This document shows positions 45,201 through 56,471 of a stretch of DNA of 64,000 bases, one piece after another. The position numbers and the translations under genes were made by a program. This DNA is from Setomelanomma holmii (lineage: Eukaryota; Ascomycota; Dothideomycetes; Pleosporales; Phaeosphaeriaceae): assembly GCA_010015745.1 (NCBI GenBank), contig ML978280.1, forward strand, positions 24,377 through 88,376, written 5' to 3'. How positions within the stretch are numbered: the first letter of the stretch is position 1; each line of letters begins with the position of its first letter. Below the pieces are notes generated by a model. The model did no database searches. It was not told where the DNA came from and saw nothing but the letters and a program-made list of their open reading frames with translations.

Positions 45201-47253
45201 GCGAAGCTTTTTTCAATAGTCGTCCATCATATCTAACTCTCCTCCCATGCAGCGAAGAGCACGCTGCAAGAGTAACCGACGAGTACCTTGCTTATCCAGT
45301 AAAAAAGAGTACGCTGGGCCAGGCAATACTGCAGAGCTTGTTTGAGCTGGACGATCAATTTTCGCTGCATCAGAATCGAGGCCCTGTGAGACTGGCGGGA
45401 GTTTCAGATTAATTCGTCAATGCCGAATGGAATCCCTGCGATAGAAGCTGCTGCGTGAGCGTCGCGGGGATCTCATCGAGCCACCGGTAATAGTTATACA
45501 AGCAGCTTGAGCTGCATCTGGTGGATGCCGGCAGATCTTCGCGTGAAACGTACTGAGAAGGTGCAGCCTCGCCGAACAAAGCAGTAGCGTCCATCAGTAA
45601 GTTCGACTTGTGTAAAGTTCTTCTGGCCTGCATCTAGCACAATGCTATCAAGTTCTACTGCTGTTCAACCGTCCATTGCGCCATCTTTCGGGAACTGTTT
45701 GGCGTGTCTGAATAAGGTTCGTTAGCAAGTGCCACGGTCAACCATTGAAGCGAAAGCTACCGGCGCTTTTTTAGTGGCATTCCGATGCACGACACATGAC
45801 GCGACGACGTCAAGCCGAACTCTATTCGGATTCAGCCAGCGTCGCTCGCTCTTACGTACGCAGCCCGTATCAAAAACTTGTCTACAATTGTTTGCACCTC
45901 TTACCAGGGTCCGCTGGCTACATCGCGAGTTGGAGATAGCTTTCCTTGCACAGCGGAGGCGGGCCGGGCGCAACAGCAAGCACATTCCTGCCTCAAAAGC
46001 TAAATGTATACCCAGAAGTGAGGTCGCTACCTCGGAGATTCGCAGAGGACTGCATAATCGATAGTTGTATCCTCCATTGCCGAACCGAGATGGTTATTAG
46101 TGATGTCTGAGCATCGCCAAATTTACCTAAGAGGTCGATCAGCCGAGCCATCCTAGACGAAGATCAGGGAAGGCGTGAGCATCCTCTAATCGTGGTATTC
46201 GTGGGCTCTGTGGCAGAATTGGAAGAAAACGTGACCAATTCTCGTCAGCCATCTGCAGGAATCGAAACTCTAAACTCTCAATGAACTTCTAGACTCCGCC
46301 GCATGAATACTGAGAACAGTAACATCCCTCAAAGTGGACTCAGGCATGAGTAGAACGTGCCCGCGGAGTGACACAAACATCTGGGCCGCGCTCATCTTGA
46401 CTCAAGTGGCGACATGTTGAACGCCGGAAGCAATAGAGTTGCTGCTAGGAAGAGCATGGCCGTCAGAGTGGGGAAAAGACACGACCAGCGTGGGTAAGAG
46501 GGTCATGTATCTCGTTCTCAGTATCAGGCAAATCGAGCTTGTGGCGAGGGACTGAAGCAGACGGTCGGTTTGGACGACCAGCGAAAGAGATGTCACTGGT
46601 GGGAAATTTCATCGTCTCAGAGTGCCAGACTCGTCGGTTCGGAGCCTCCAGACCTGCGGTCAGATGTAGAGCGAGGAGAAAATTGAGATAAAAAGTGGAC
46701 AGGTGAGACCGCTTTCAGAACTCTTGAATTCGCATCTTTGGGACTTGATAGGCGTCAGCTGAGTCCACATGCCATCCTGCTGAAAGGTGAAGTACGCCGT
46801 GTTGATCTGTTGTCTCCAAAGAGCAAAACCTGAGCTCGGTACAACGAAGGGCGTGGCGAGTCGCTCGTCCCGTCGCTATGGCTTGCACGTTCTCAATGAC
46901 GGTATCTGCTTTGATATCTGACATGGCGAACATGGTTTTCTTTTGCGGTGGTGGTGCTCAGACGTCCTTCTTGATACGGTAGCTGCATATGACGTATGAG
47001 GCTGATAGCCCCTTTGGGAGGGGCAGCCTATCAATATACGCCTGGAGGTCCAAAGCACCAGTCATTGGCAAAGCGGCGGGATGATGGAAAACTTCTCGAG
47101 TGTACATCTTATGAGCACAATGTGACGTTGGGAGCAGAGGCAGCAGCTACGATGTTTGCTAGCGTGGCTTGGCAACGCTCTTACCCGCTTGACAACCTGC
47201 GCACTCTCATCACCTGCGATCCATAAGGCCCCATATTGCCGTAGCTTTCATCT
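42277..47253. other. long gene-poor region upstream of STE12
   Basis: About 5 kb in which I can support no gene. The first 1.5 kb is probably STE12 leader and promoter; it contains TGAAACA at 42600 and 43800. Larger frames (225 residues at 43751-44428 plus; 181 residues at 42631-43176 minus; 72 residues at 46715-46933 minus) lack domains, signal peptides and splice support. A 10-bp A tract lies at about 44280. No repeat family recognised. Confidence 0.45.
42600..42606 (+). promoter_or_regulatory. candidate pheromone response element TGAAACA
   Basis: Exact match to the yeast Ste12 site, 324 bp upstream of the STE12 start; a second copy is at 43800-43806. Could indicate autoregulation, but a 7-mer is expected by chance several times in a window of this size. 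Confidence 0.25.
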
Positions 47254-48637
47254 ATGGCAGGGGCAAGACTACCCTTGAGCACCTTTGCTGTTGCATTGCA
47301 TCCGTCGATCGAGGTGCGCGTCTTGCCGCGGCTGTCACGGATAGGCCAAATAATCCGGCCTGTTTCCTCACGTGCCTCCTGTTCCTGGGCCCTGAGAGCC
47401 CACCACAGGAGGCCATGGATCAGTCCGCAAATCGGTATAGCGAGACATGAACGAATCCCTGGCACATTCAGCACAACCGTGCTACGACACTCGAAATCTG
47501 AAGAGACAAAGCCCAATCCGCCAAAGCCATTGAATGTAGGTCCTCCTTCCCACTACCACATTTGTACATTTATTTGGTTACCACGCATCATGTCCTTTCA
47601 CCGCTATCATCATATGACGTGGCGCTCTTTCAAGCCTTGTCATTGCTAAATGGACAAGATGGGGTTGGTTCCCTGTGCGGAGCGAATTGGCTCTGATCAT
47701 CATAAACACGAATCTTATGGTGCAACTTCTAGAGACCATACTAACTTCGCTCCAGCATGATCCGTTGCCTACAACCATGCCAAAGTTGGCGACAACGTTG
47801 AAGCCCAAACTCAAACTACCCACCGTCAAGCATGAAAATATCTACAACTTTCCGAATTTTCTGACTCTTACTCGCCTAATAGCAACACCCGTTGTTGGCT
47901 ACTTAATTATTCACAATCACCATCTGTATGCATTCACGCTATTCACCTATGCAGCCGTTTCCGACCTACTCGACGGCTGGATAGCGAGGAAATGGAAGCT
48001 TCAGACGGTTGTCGGCAGCGTTGTCGACCCAATGGCAGACAAGTTATTGATGACTACGTTAATCACATGTCTGGCCGTCAACGGCAGTTTGCCCATGCCA
48101 CTATTCGCTCTGATTCTCGGACGCGATGCCAGCTTAGCTGTATCCGCATTATACTACCGCTACGCCTCATTACCCGCTCCGAAGACCATGGCACGCTATT
48201 GGGACTTCAGCCTCCCGAGCGCAGAGGTCCATCCGACAAACATCTCCAAATTCAATACCTTTTTGCAGCTCAGTCTGCTTGGGACGCTGCTCTGCACAAA
48301 TCTGCTGCATGATCCGTCAGCTACAACATCTGCAGCTGGTGGCCTCCTCATGTCTATACAAGACGCGCTAGGTGGCGAGACAGGGGTCAAGACCTTGATC
48401 CAAGGCATGTCGGCAGTGGTCGCAACAACTACGATTTACAGTGGATTGGAGTACACTTGGTCAAAGAAAGCCGTTGTTATCTTGGGTGGCGACGAGGCGC
48501 TGAAGAGGAAGCAGGGGTTTCGAGGACGCATGATTATGGCCAGCGGATTTGGATCTTTCATTGCGCTGGCAGCTTGGCTGTGGTACAACGATACAGCGAA
48601 AGAAGAGGTCGGCAAGGTCATAGAAAGCAAGAAATAA
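47254..48637 (+). CDS. CRD1: mitochondrial cardiolipin synthase (CDP-alcohol phosphatidyltransferase)
   Basis: Exons 47254-47535 and 47756-48637 with a 220-bp phase-0 intron (gtaggt...catactaacttcgctccag), giving 387 residues. Exon 1 supplies an Arg/Ser-rich, acid-poor mitochondrial presequence ending near TFSTTVLRHS. The catalytic CDP-alcohol phosphotransferase motif D-G-x2-A-R-x8-G-x3-D-x3-D is complete (Asp167, Gly168, Ala171, Arg172, Gly181, Asp185, Asp189), preceded by ENIYNFPNFLTLTR, typical of eukaryotic cardiolipin synthases. It joins CDP-diacylglycerol and phosphatidylglycerol in the inner mitochondrial membrane. Several membrane helices follow. The ATG at 47254 is chosen because it yields the presequence; an ATG at 47717 would lie within the intron. 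Confidence 0.92.
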
Positions 48638-49057
48638 GTGTATCTCAAGGCGGACCAGTCACTCTAAGCATTATCTCTGTTAAATATTGCAAACAAAATA
48701 CAAGCATCGACATTCCCGGTCATCAAGTACCTCTGTCAATTGGTCGCAATCCGCAGCGAATGGATAGAATGTATCACCACGTGCCGAATCCACCTTTCCG
48801 CTATCCCACAAACACCTTTGTTCGCAACCATCATATGCCCGCCACAAAGCCACATCCGCAAACCACCTCTTTGTTCCTCCGCTGGGACTACACCCTCGCA
48901 GCAGCACTATCATATCTTCAACAAAGATTTCCCCCGTAATCTCGAACCACTCTGCCCCTTGTAAGTTACGTGGAGAAGCATCTTGTTCCTCCACACATCA
49001 CAACCTTGAACAATTTTTACTTTGAGATTATCAACTTACGCCAAACTGTAGACTGGT
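48638..49057. other. intergenic between cardiolipin synthase and Rpb12-like gene
   Basis: About 420 bp, 3' UTR and promoter. Nothing else seen. Confidence 0.5.
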
Positions 49058-49826
49058 ATGGCGCCTACTACGAGACGACAAACCCGCCGTTCCAGCAGCG
49101 TAGACGATATATCGTCACTGCACACTGAACTGCCCACGCCGCAGCGAAGTCGAAACAGCAGCAGGAAAGGCAGCGTGGTAGACCCGGAGAACACAACGAG
49201 CGAGGAAGGGTTGCAAAAGAGACAAAGCACCATGACGTTCATTGCGCGAACCACAAAAGATGCTGGACTTGGGACGAAGAACGAATTGGACGACATGAAT
49301 ATCTCAGGAAGCAAAGAACCAGATTCAGCGCATAGTCTCAAGTCCCGCACGTTCTCCATGGAAATGCACGATGCGATCAACGCGCTGCATCGCAAGACAG
49401 AAGAAGAGCACGACACGCACACGGAAAGTCAAGTCCATGACGGGACTGAAGATGAAGACAAGGACGCCAGACATGATGGCCGTTCTGATACCGAGTCTGA
49501 CTCGGGCTCTCACTCTGCATCTGAAGCCTCACACCCTTCATCCGCACCACAAACTCCGGAACACATTGCTTTCACCACATCGCCGATACGCGTAATCTCA
49601 AACTATATCTCCAATAGCCCTACTCGCTCAGTGCCTGCGGCGCCCCCAGCACCTCAACGCCCAGTCCCATCCGCCGACCCGTGGGCCATGTGGTACGACT
49701 GCGCAGACGGATGTCCCCGAGCCGATCAAGATCCGTCAGGTTGAGCCATTGAAGTGTCGGAACTGCGGGTATAGAATCTTATACAAGCGGCGGACCCAGA
49801 GGATGTGTGTGTTTGAAGCACGTTGA
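49058..49826 (+). CDS. Rpb12/RPABC4-like RNA polymerase zinc-ribbon subunit with long N-terminal extension (apparent 1-nt frameshift)
   Basis: The frame from ATG 49058 encodes about 220 residues of Ser/Glu/Asp-rich disordered sequence ending in WYDCADGCP. It then leaves frame at a CCCC run (49715-49718). Dropping one C continues as EPIKIRQVEPLKCRNCGYRI, then LYKRRTQRMCVFEAR and TGA at 49824, the unmistakable C-terminus of the small shared subunit of RNA polymerases I, II and III. The zinc ligands are C-x3-C-x13-C-x2-C, one residue longer in the first knuckle than usual. The subunit is normally about 70 residues, so the N-terminal part is unusual. Because the subunit is essential, an assembly error in the C run is the simplest explanation. 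About 255 residues if corrected. Confidence 0.75.
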
Positions 49827-49907
49827 AGAAAACATAAAGCAGTCTTTGATGCTTGCTGTAATACAAGTCGAAGATCTAATCATACATTTGAAGAAGTAAG
49901 AAGAGTT

Positions 49908-52576
49908 TTAGACCATTTTCGCCTTGCCTTCCCACGTCTCAATCGCCTTTCTAAACAGCTCACGACACGGCACTCTCGATCCCAATCTCGCACACAGCAA
50001 GAATGCACCAGATAGCTTGCGATGTAGCGAGTACGTCTCCTCCGGCGGCGGAGCAAGTCGTTCCTTGACCATGACAGGGATCAAACTACGCACGCGATCC
50101 GTAATCGTTTGGTCTCTGAAATCGTAAATCTCAGGTCCATCGGCTTTGAAAGGCTCGGCGAGCGTCAGGACGGATTGAATGTGTGCTTCGAGCATGGTCG
50201 CTGACTCGTTGCCTGTCAAGTAGCCGAGCTCAATGGAGCGGTCGCGGATGGTCGTGTGATTGCCCTTCGAGGCGCCAATCAGGATGTTGATGTATGGTTC
50301 AACGAATTCGTCAGGGTAGTCGCGGGAGGCGCCGAAGTCGAGGAGCTCGATTTTGTTGGCTTTGGCGTTGTAAAGGAAGTTGGTCCAGTTGGGGTCTGTT
50401 TGCATGAACTTGAATTCGACGATTTCACGGAGACATAGGCGCAGGATTTGTGTTCCGATCCAGTCTCTTTGCTCTTGACTAAGATTTTTAGGCTTGGTTA
50501 CTCCGACGCCGTTCATGAGCTCTGCGGTCAGAACTGTGGGACCGCTGGCCTCGGTGAACACCTTGGGGACAGTGAAGGCTTCTTTGTCGTCGGCGAGAAA
50601 GTCCCGGAAGCGCATCTGGCATTCTGCTTCCCGAGTGTAGTCGCACTCCCAAGCGAGCTCCACGCGAGCGTTGGCGATAGTCTTGTCGAGGAACAGCCCT
50701 CGTGGAAGTAGGCGAGATGCGTTGAGCAGTACTGAAAGGTTGTTCAGGTCGGAGTCGATAGAGCTTGCCACACCTGGGTACTGTACTTTGACAGCCACCG
50801 CTTCACCCGTCGACTTGAGGACTGCCTTGTGCACCTGGCCGATTGAGGCTGCTGCGATGGGCACGTCCTTAAATGATTCGAAGAGGTCGCGCCAATTCTC
50901 GCCCAGATTCTGAGCGAGCACTTTATTGCGCTGCCACGCGGGCATGTAGTCCGCACTATCTTGCACGCGTTGCAGAACATCGTGGATCTGAAGTGGAAGC
51001 ATCTTCATATCTTGAATGCTGATCATCTGTCCAAGCTTGAGCGCAGCGCCTCTCATCTTCGACAGCTTTGCTACAAGAATCTCGATGTTCCCTGGGCTTA
51101 GCATGAGAGACCCGGTTGTTGATGCATCACTTCCTATCACCCGTCGCAGGCTCTCGCCAACAGCACCAAGTGCCATGCTTGTTCCGAGACCGGCATACTG
51201 CCACATTCGTCCGAATCGTGATGATGGAACTCTCGACTCTCGTAGTGCGTAGGGTGCCTTTTCTGGCTCGGGAGCAGCTTCACTACTTATCTGAGGCGTG
51301 ACTGTTAGCAAATCAGCATGCATCGCGTATGTCATGTTGCAGAACGTACCTCAGGTACTGCAGCCTGATTGCTTTGCGCATCTTGGGCCAATTGTGAGGC
51401 CAGGTCTTGCATCTCCTTTTCATTTGTCTGGGATTGGGTCGACTTGACTGACTGTTCCTTCGCCACTGTCTTGTCTCCCTTGCTAGTTCGAGCATCATGG
51501 CCATGTCCCGCCTGATATTGTGGCGGAATGAATGGATTCTTCGTTGGTGCCCTATTCCGCGAGTGTTCCATCTGTGAGTTCGGAACACCCCCGAGCATCT
51601 TCGCTACGCGCGGGGAGTGGAACAAGTCCTTACTGATCGCTTCGGGTATGTTTTCGTCCCCTGAAGCCAACTTCTGCGCTTGCAGCTTATTATACTCTGA
51701 CTGAGAATAAAACACGTCTTGGTTCAATTGCTTGTCGTCGACATGCTCATCACTTGCTTGTTCTGTCTCGGTGCGGCTCGGTATCTGCGCGCGTGGTTGT
51801 GAGGGTGGGCCTGGTTGCGACTCGACGGATCTCGAATAGAAGACATCTCGATCGTGACCAGCTTGGAGCTCCTCTATCCGAGCTGACTTCGGCGGTTGCT
51901 GCAGATCGTTCGCGTGCGAGGGTATGGATTCGGCGGCTGCGGAGGAGTCTCCTCTGGGCTTTCCCGGGAGAGGTATGGTGGACTCGTCTGACTCGATTGG
52001 CCTGATGCCCTCGTCGTCCTGCCGTATCTGTTCGCTCTCTTCGACCAGGGGTTCTTTCGGTGGCTCTGAGACTGACGGCTCTGAGAAGGTGTCATTTCCT
52101 TGCTCCTCCTGCTCCAAAGTCACGCCAGATGTTGGTATAGTTCCATCCGGCAGAGGCCGCCGTTGAGCCTCTTCCTGTTCGACCTCCAACTCTGCCTCTG
52201 GTGGTGGCCGAATCGTAGTGTTCTCCTCCGACCGGTCATAATGATGATCTTGTTCGAGACCCTCTTTCACTCCCCCCGCAGGTGCATTTCGTTTGATTGT
52301 GTCCTTTCTCGGTATGCCCTCATGTTGCGTCCTTGTCGCTTGTTGTGCGGCAGCTTTTGCGTACGATGGAGCTTCTTCGCTGAACCGTTTCGACAGGGCG
52401 ATGGCAGCGGCTGCTGTCAGAGTGACGCGATCAGTCTGGTTCTTGACAGCCTTGGCTAGCGATGAGGTTTTGTTGAAGGCATCGAGCTGATTCGAGCGCA
52501 GCGCGACGTGCTTTTGCGCTATCGATTTGGAGGCATTGAAGAGTCTTGCAGCGTCCACGAGCCGTCTGCCTGCCAT
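49908..52576 (-). CDS. COQ8: mitochondrial COQ8 (ABC1/ADCK atypical kinase)
   Basis: Exon 1 is 51350-52576 and exon 2 49908-51290, with a 59-bp phase-0 intron (gtacgt...gctaacagtcacgcctcag), giving 869 residues. The first 400 or so residues start with an amphipathic, Arg-containing presequence (MAGRRLVDAARLFNASKS) and continue as a Gln/Glu/Ser-rich disordered region. The conserved UbiB fold is in exon 2: KxGQ motif ALKLGQMISIQD (about 491-502), alanine-rich loop AAASIGQVH and QTDPNWTNFLYN with LLDFGASRDY as the metal-binding region. COQ8 is an ATPase that supports the coenzyme Q biosynthetic complex at the matrix face of the inner membrane. It is divergent from NTA1, 524 bp between starts. 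Confidence 0.94.
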
Positions 52577-53100
52577 TTGAATTGTTGTAGCGGCTACCGT
52601 GATAGAAGGATCATGACGCAGCTTGGTGTGGTAGTTGCACGCGATGCTCAAGTTCTAGGTAAGACGATCGAATTGCATCCGTCATCGCGTCATAGCTCGC
52701 TACAGCTAAGCTTCGTGGCCCTGTTCGCGCCAGCCAATCAGACATCAGACCATTTGAACCACTGCAGGTACATTTCCACCACAGCGCTGTTTGAAAACAA
52801 TGAAACAACTATATCTCCGTGTTTTTCAAGCAGTAAGAGCGAGGCGACTACTGCGGAACACTACCGCAAACACACCAAGAAATCACCACTATCGGCGCTT
52901 GCCATTCTCAACATAAATGCCCCGCATTTCCCCACCACGACATTCGAGAACAATGAATGTACCTCTGAGCAAAGTCAATTATATCAAATCTACGTGAACA
53001 ATCACCCTGTCACGTCTGGAGCGTGCTCGAACGCCATTCATAAGTCCGCAAAATCCCACAGCCCTGGTGGCTCAATTCTACATATTCCACCTCAACAGCC
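52577..53100. promoter_or_regulatory. bidirectional promoter region COQ8 / NTA1
   Basis: 524 bp between the divergent starts. No specific site recognised. Confidence 0.45.
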
Positions 53101-54039
53101 ATGGCAGTGGACGGAGAGGAACGTAAGATGAAGATCGCGTGTCTTCAATTCGCCCCAGAAGTAGGTAAAGTCCAAGAAAACATACAAAGAGCCGACACCA
53201 TACTCCGAAACACACGAATACCAGCAGACCTCGACTGGCTCGTGCTCCCCGAACTCGCCTTCTCAGGCTACAACTTCCACTCCCTCGAGGAAATCAAACC
53301 ATACCTCGAGCCCACCACCGCCGGCATAAGTACCCAATGGGCCATCCAAGCCGCCCAACACTACACGTGCCACGTGACAATCGGGTACCCCGAAATCACC
53401 CCCTCAACACCAACACGTCCAACCACACAATACAACTCCACCGTCACCGTCTCTCCCACGGGCCAGATCTTACATAACTACCGCAAATCCTTCCTCTACT
53501 ACACCGACGAAACATGGGCGTCCGAAGGCCCGGGCGACAACGCACACATCCTCGCCAACGCATCCTCACCCGACCAGCCGTTTCACTCAGGTACTCTAGG
53601 TGCCCTGGGCGACGTCACGCTGGGGATATGCATGGACATCAATCCCTACCGCTTCACCGCGCCCTGGGAATCGTACGAATTCGCTCGCACGGCACTTACA
53701 CACGCCTCCCCAATCCTGTGTATAAGCATGGCATGGCTGTGCCACTTGACGCCCGAGGAACTCATGCGGGAGCCGACGCAGCCCGACATCGCGACGGTGG
53801 CGTACTGGGTGGAACGGTTCCAGCCGATTGTGGATGCGAAGAGTGAGAGGCCGGTGTATGTGGTGTTGGCGAATCGGTGTGGGATGGAGAAGGGCGTGTG
53901 TTATGCGGGGAGTAGTACGGTGATTAAGATTCAGGCGGGGGTGGTGAGTTTGTTTGGGACGTGTGGGAAGAGCGAGGAGAAGTGTTTGGTGATGGATTTG
54001 GCGGAGAGGCCGAAGTTTCAGGTCAGGAGTGGGAGGTGA
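53101..54039 (+). CDS. NTA1: protein N-terminal amidase (nitrilase superfamily)
   Basis: Single exon, 312 residues. Nitrilase-fold catalytic triad visible as Glu51 (LVLPELAFSGYNF), Lys129 (NYRKSFLYYTDE) and Cys177 (LGICMDINPYRF). The strings SGYNF and CMDINPY are characteristic of Nta1 rather than other nitrilases. Nta1 deamidates N-terminal Asn and Gln to Asp and Glu, making them substrates for arginylation and degradation by the N-end rule pathway. No targeting signal seen. Confidence 0.92.
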   Translation: MAVDGEERKMKIACLQFAPEVGKVQENIQRADTILRNTRIPADLDWLVLPELAFSGYNFHSLEEIKPYLEPTTAGISTQWAIQAAQHYTCHVTIGYPEITPSTPTRPTTQYNSTVTVSPTGQILHNYRKSFLYYTDETWASEGPGDNAHILANASSPDQPFHSGTLGALGDVTLGICMDINPYRFTAPWESYEFARTALTHASPILCISMAWLCHLTPEELMREPTQPDIATVAYWVERFQPIVDAKSERPVYVVLANRCGMEKGVCYAGSSTVIKIQAGVVSLFGTCGKSEEKCLVMDLAERPKFQVRSGR

Positions 54040-54707
54040 GAGGGCGTAAAGAGTTGCGTTTATGGGTCACATTCTGGGGTCGCAGTGCAAGCGTGGAGAT
54101 ATGGTACGTCTATCTTCATAAGAGTGTAGAAGATCTGAGCGTTATAGAAAGCAGAAGAGAGTAGTGCGTCAAGGGTAGAGGATGAGAAGGGTATTGCCGC
54201 TGAGTGCGGATGGAAGGGCAAGGCTTTTTCGTCGTCATCTCGGATCGTTCATGAATCGCGGGCCCTGGGTGTAGGACTGCTGTCACGGCGACGCTTTGCT
54301 TGTGAACGTCCCTCGCTCCGTCATCGCTGGAGAACCGTCGGAACGCTGTGCTGCAACGTCGCATACCCTGCAGCACTTGCAGTACGCACCAGAATTCACA
54401 TCACGATGCCCATGATCATTTGATGCTTGTGTGACTCAGCAAGTGCATTCGTTATGACTGCCTAGTCTATTCCTTCATGACTTGATTCCCGAAATCATTT
54501 TCAGACCCAATGCGCCAGAGTGGGAGTGTCCGGTGAAGTAACATGCCCACCATTCCACTCCATGCATACCTCATCTGTGGGTAAAGCTCGCTCCAGTGCC
54601 TGCCACCATATCGCACATGATTCCTGTCGTTGCTCGTTCGTTGGTATTTGCCGTGAAGAAGGGTGTAATGAAAGCGGGAATCGAGAGAGGATGCGGAGGC
54701 GAGTCGT
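54040..54707. other. intergenic between convergent NTA1 and eL39
   Basis: About 670 bp, 3' flanks. No gene or repeat recognised. Confidence 0.5.
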
Positions 54708-55024
54708 CTAGATACCGAGACGGGTCTTGCGCCAATGTCGTCGCTTGGCGTTGTACCTGATGCTGTCAGCTCTTGTCCTTGTCATGCGTTCCTGCTATGG
54801 ATTCAAGTGAAGCGATTGATATAGACTACGCGGGACTCGACGATGGTGCGTCGTACCTGATGGTGTTGCCGGTCCTCAGGCGGATCCACTGAGGGATGGG
54901 GCGGTTCTGCTTCTGCGCACGCGCAAGCTTCTGCTTGGTGCGGAATGACTTATGGGACTGCAAAAATGTCAGATCGGATCCTGAATAGAGTCGCAATTGT
55001 CACAGGGCTAGTGCATACCGGCAT
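54708..55024 (-). CDS. RPL39: 60S ribosomal protein eL39
   Basis: Three exons: 55019-55024 (only ATG CCG), 54857-54957 and 54708-54756; introns of 61 bp (gtatgc...tttttgcag) and 100 bp (gtacga...gctgacagcatcag). The product is the 51-residue basic protein MPSHKSFRTKQKLARAQKQ ending RRHWRKTRLGI, full length for the family and practically invariant in eukaryotes. It lines the nascent-peptide exit tunnel of the large subunit. The gene is easily missed because of the 6-nt first exon. Confidence 0.95.
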
Positions 55025-55514
55025 CGTGACTGCTTGACGGCGGTGTCGGATGTCGAAGGTGTTGTCGTTGAAGTTCGAGAGTTTTCGCATCGCTTAGGAA
55101 CGATCGTGCGTGGTGGTGGCCCGAGCGTCGGCACCTTCCCTGTTCTGGACGCTGACATGGACGGCAGCTCTTTCCCATCTTCATCCGAGACAGGCAGACA
55201 TCAGAGGAGTCAGATAACCATCGATAAACACCCATGCAGCCAAAGAAACATCAGAGGAGCGGTATGTGGAACGATGTTACCCGTCGCTCGCGTACATCGC
55301 TCTAGCACCAGTTTGTCGCTCATCCGCTATCCGATTAGTACACAGCTGAGCTCGCCACTGCCATCTCCACGACGAATACATGTCCATGCACGAGAAGATG
55401 CTCCAGCCACGGCAACCGTCTCTGGAAGGCCGAGATCATTCACTGTGCCTGACTTCTCGTGAGTTATGTTCTGCAACTGATGGAGTGCACAGAACCGCTG
55501 ATGACTAAAGAACG
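55025..55514. other. intergenic, eL39 promoter and BTB gene upstream region
   Basis: About 490 bp between divergent genes. A 142-residue plus-strand frame (55034-55462) crosses it but has no recognisable domain. Confidence 0.5.
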
Positions 55515-56471
55515 ATGAACTTCGACATTGTCACTGTCCGTGTCGGTGAGAACTCAATTGACTTTGCAGTGCACAAAGACATTCTCTTCTCCGTCTCTCG
55601 TTATTTTCGGAGATCTTGGGATCGTTCCTTTCTTGGCCTTAGAGAGCGCATCATCACGCTACGTGATGTCAATGAGGACACTTTTCGAACTTTCCTTGCG
55701 TGGTGCTACGCGCAGAGCCTGCCCGGTACGAGTCACACCGATGTTTTGGTCCCTTCAGACCGCGGTCGACTAGGTGTTCCATCGCACACTCAGGTCATGA
55801 ACAAGCGCCCGACGAAACGTATCTTCGATGAGTACGTTTCCAGTCGGTCAACCTACCTGCGAAAGATGTCAGCCGACGAAGTCGACAAACGGTTTGACAA
55901 CAACCCCTCTTGGCATGCCACATATCAAGAAGTCGTGAAGTCTCTGGTTCGATTGTACCTGTTCGCCAACAAATATTCTATCGATCAGCTGCGAGATGAC
56001 GTGATGTCCACCTACATGGGATACTGCATCACGTATGGACTATATCCTGACCCAGACGATATGGATGTCATCAACCTCGCCTATTTGAATCTTCCAGAAA
56101 GTGCCACACTCTCACGCTATTTCGTCACATCCACCATCTACTTTTGGTCCCCTACCAAACAGACTTTGGAGTCGCGCAAGCTCGAAGGCTTACACAAAAA
56201 GTTCATACTCGATGTCATGGTCGCACAGGCTCAGCGGAGCCAGCCTCCAAACAAGAGCGAGACGAAAGCAAGCAAGCTTGTGCCGCAGCTGGCCAGGCAT
56301 GGTCTCAAGAATTCTTGCGTGTTCCATGAACATCTGCTTACTACCGAAGAAGACTGTCGTTGTCGTCTGGCCAATTCGAAGTTCATCTTTGAGGCCATAC
56401 TAGACGGCTGCGCTAAGGACGCCGAGGGAAATCTGTCGAGAGCGTCCAGAAGCCGCTTCGGCCATAGGTGA
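55515..56471 (+). CDS. BTB/POZ-domain protein
   Basis: Single exon, 318 residues. The N-terminal BTB domain (about 1-65) reads DIVTVRVGENSIDFAVHKD, then YFRRSW, ITLRDVNEDTFRTFLAWCYA. After a linker comes the post-BTB helical segment LVRLYLFANKYSIDQLRDDV and a conserved C-terminal C-V-F-H-E-H motif followed by spaced cysteines. Role unknown; BTB proteins commonly dimerise and may act as Cullin-3 adaptors. A broken paralog follows about 420 bp downstream, indicating tandem duplication. Confidence 0.85.
   Translation: MNFDIVTVRVGENSIDFAVHKDILFSVSRYFRRSWDRSFLGLRERIITLRDVNEDTFRTFLAWCYAQSLPGTSHTDVLVPSDRGRLGVPSHTQVMNKRPTKRIFDEYVSSRSTYLRKMSADEVDKRFDNNPSWHATYQEVVKSLVRLYLFANKYSIDQLRDDVMSTYMGYCITYGLYPDPDDMDVINLAYLNLPESATLSRYFVTSTIYFWSPTKQTLESRKLEGLHKKFILDVMVAQAQRSQPPNKSETKASKLVPQLARHGLKNSCVFHEHLLTTEEDCRCRLANSKFIFEAILDGCAKDAEGNLSRASRSRFGHR

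Noticed and set aside
45074..45412. Possible receiver-domain fragment of a histidine kinase
   Set aside because: Only about 15 residues match the end of such domains; upstream sequence has no phospho-acceptor region in any frame.
46980..47035. GCCCCT-N5-AGGGGC hairpin as a terminator
   Set aside because: Intrinsic hairpin terminators are not expected in a fungal nuclear genome; no gene ends here.
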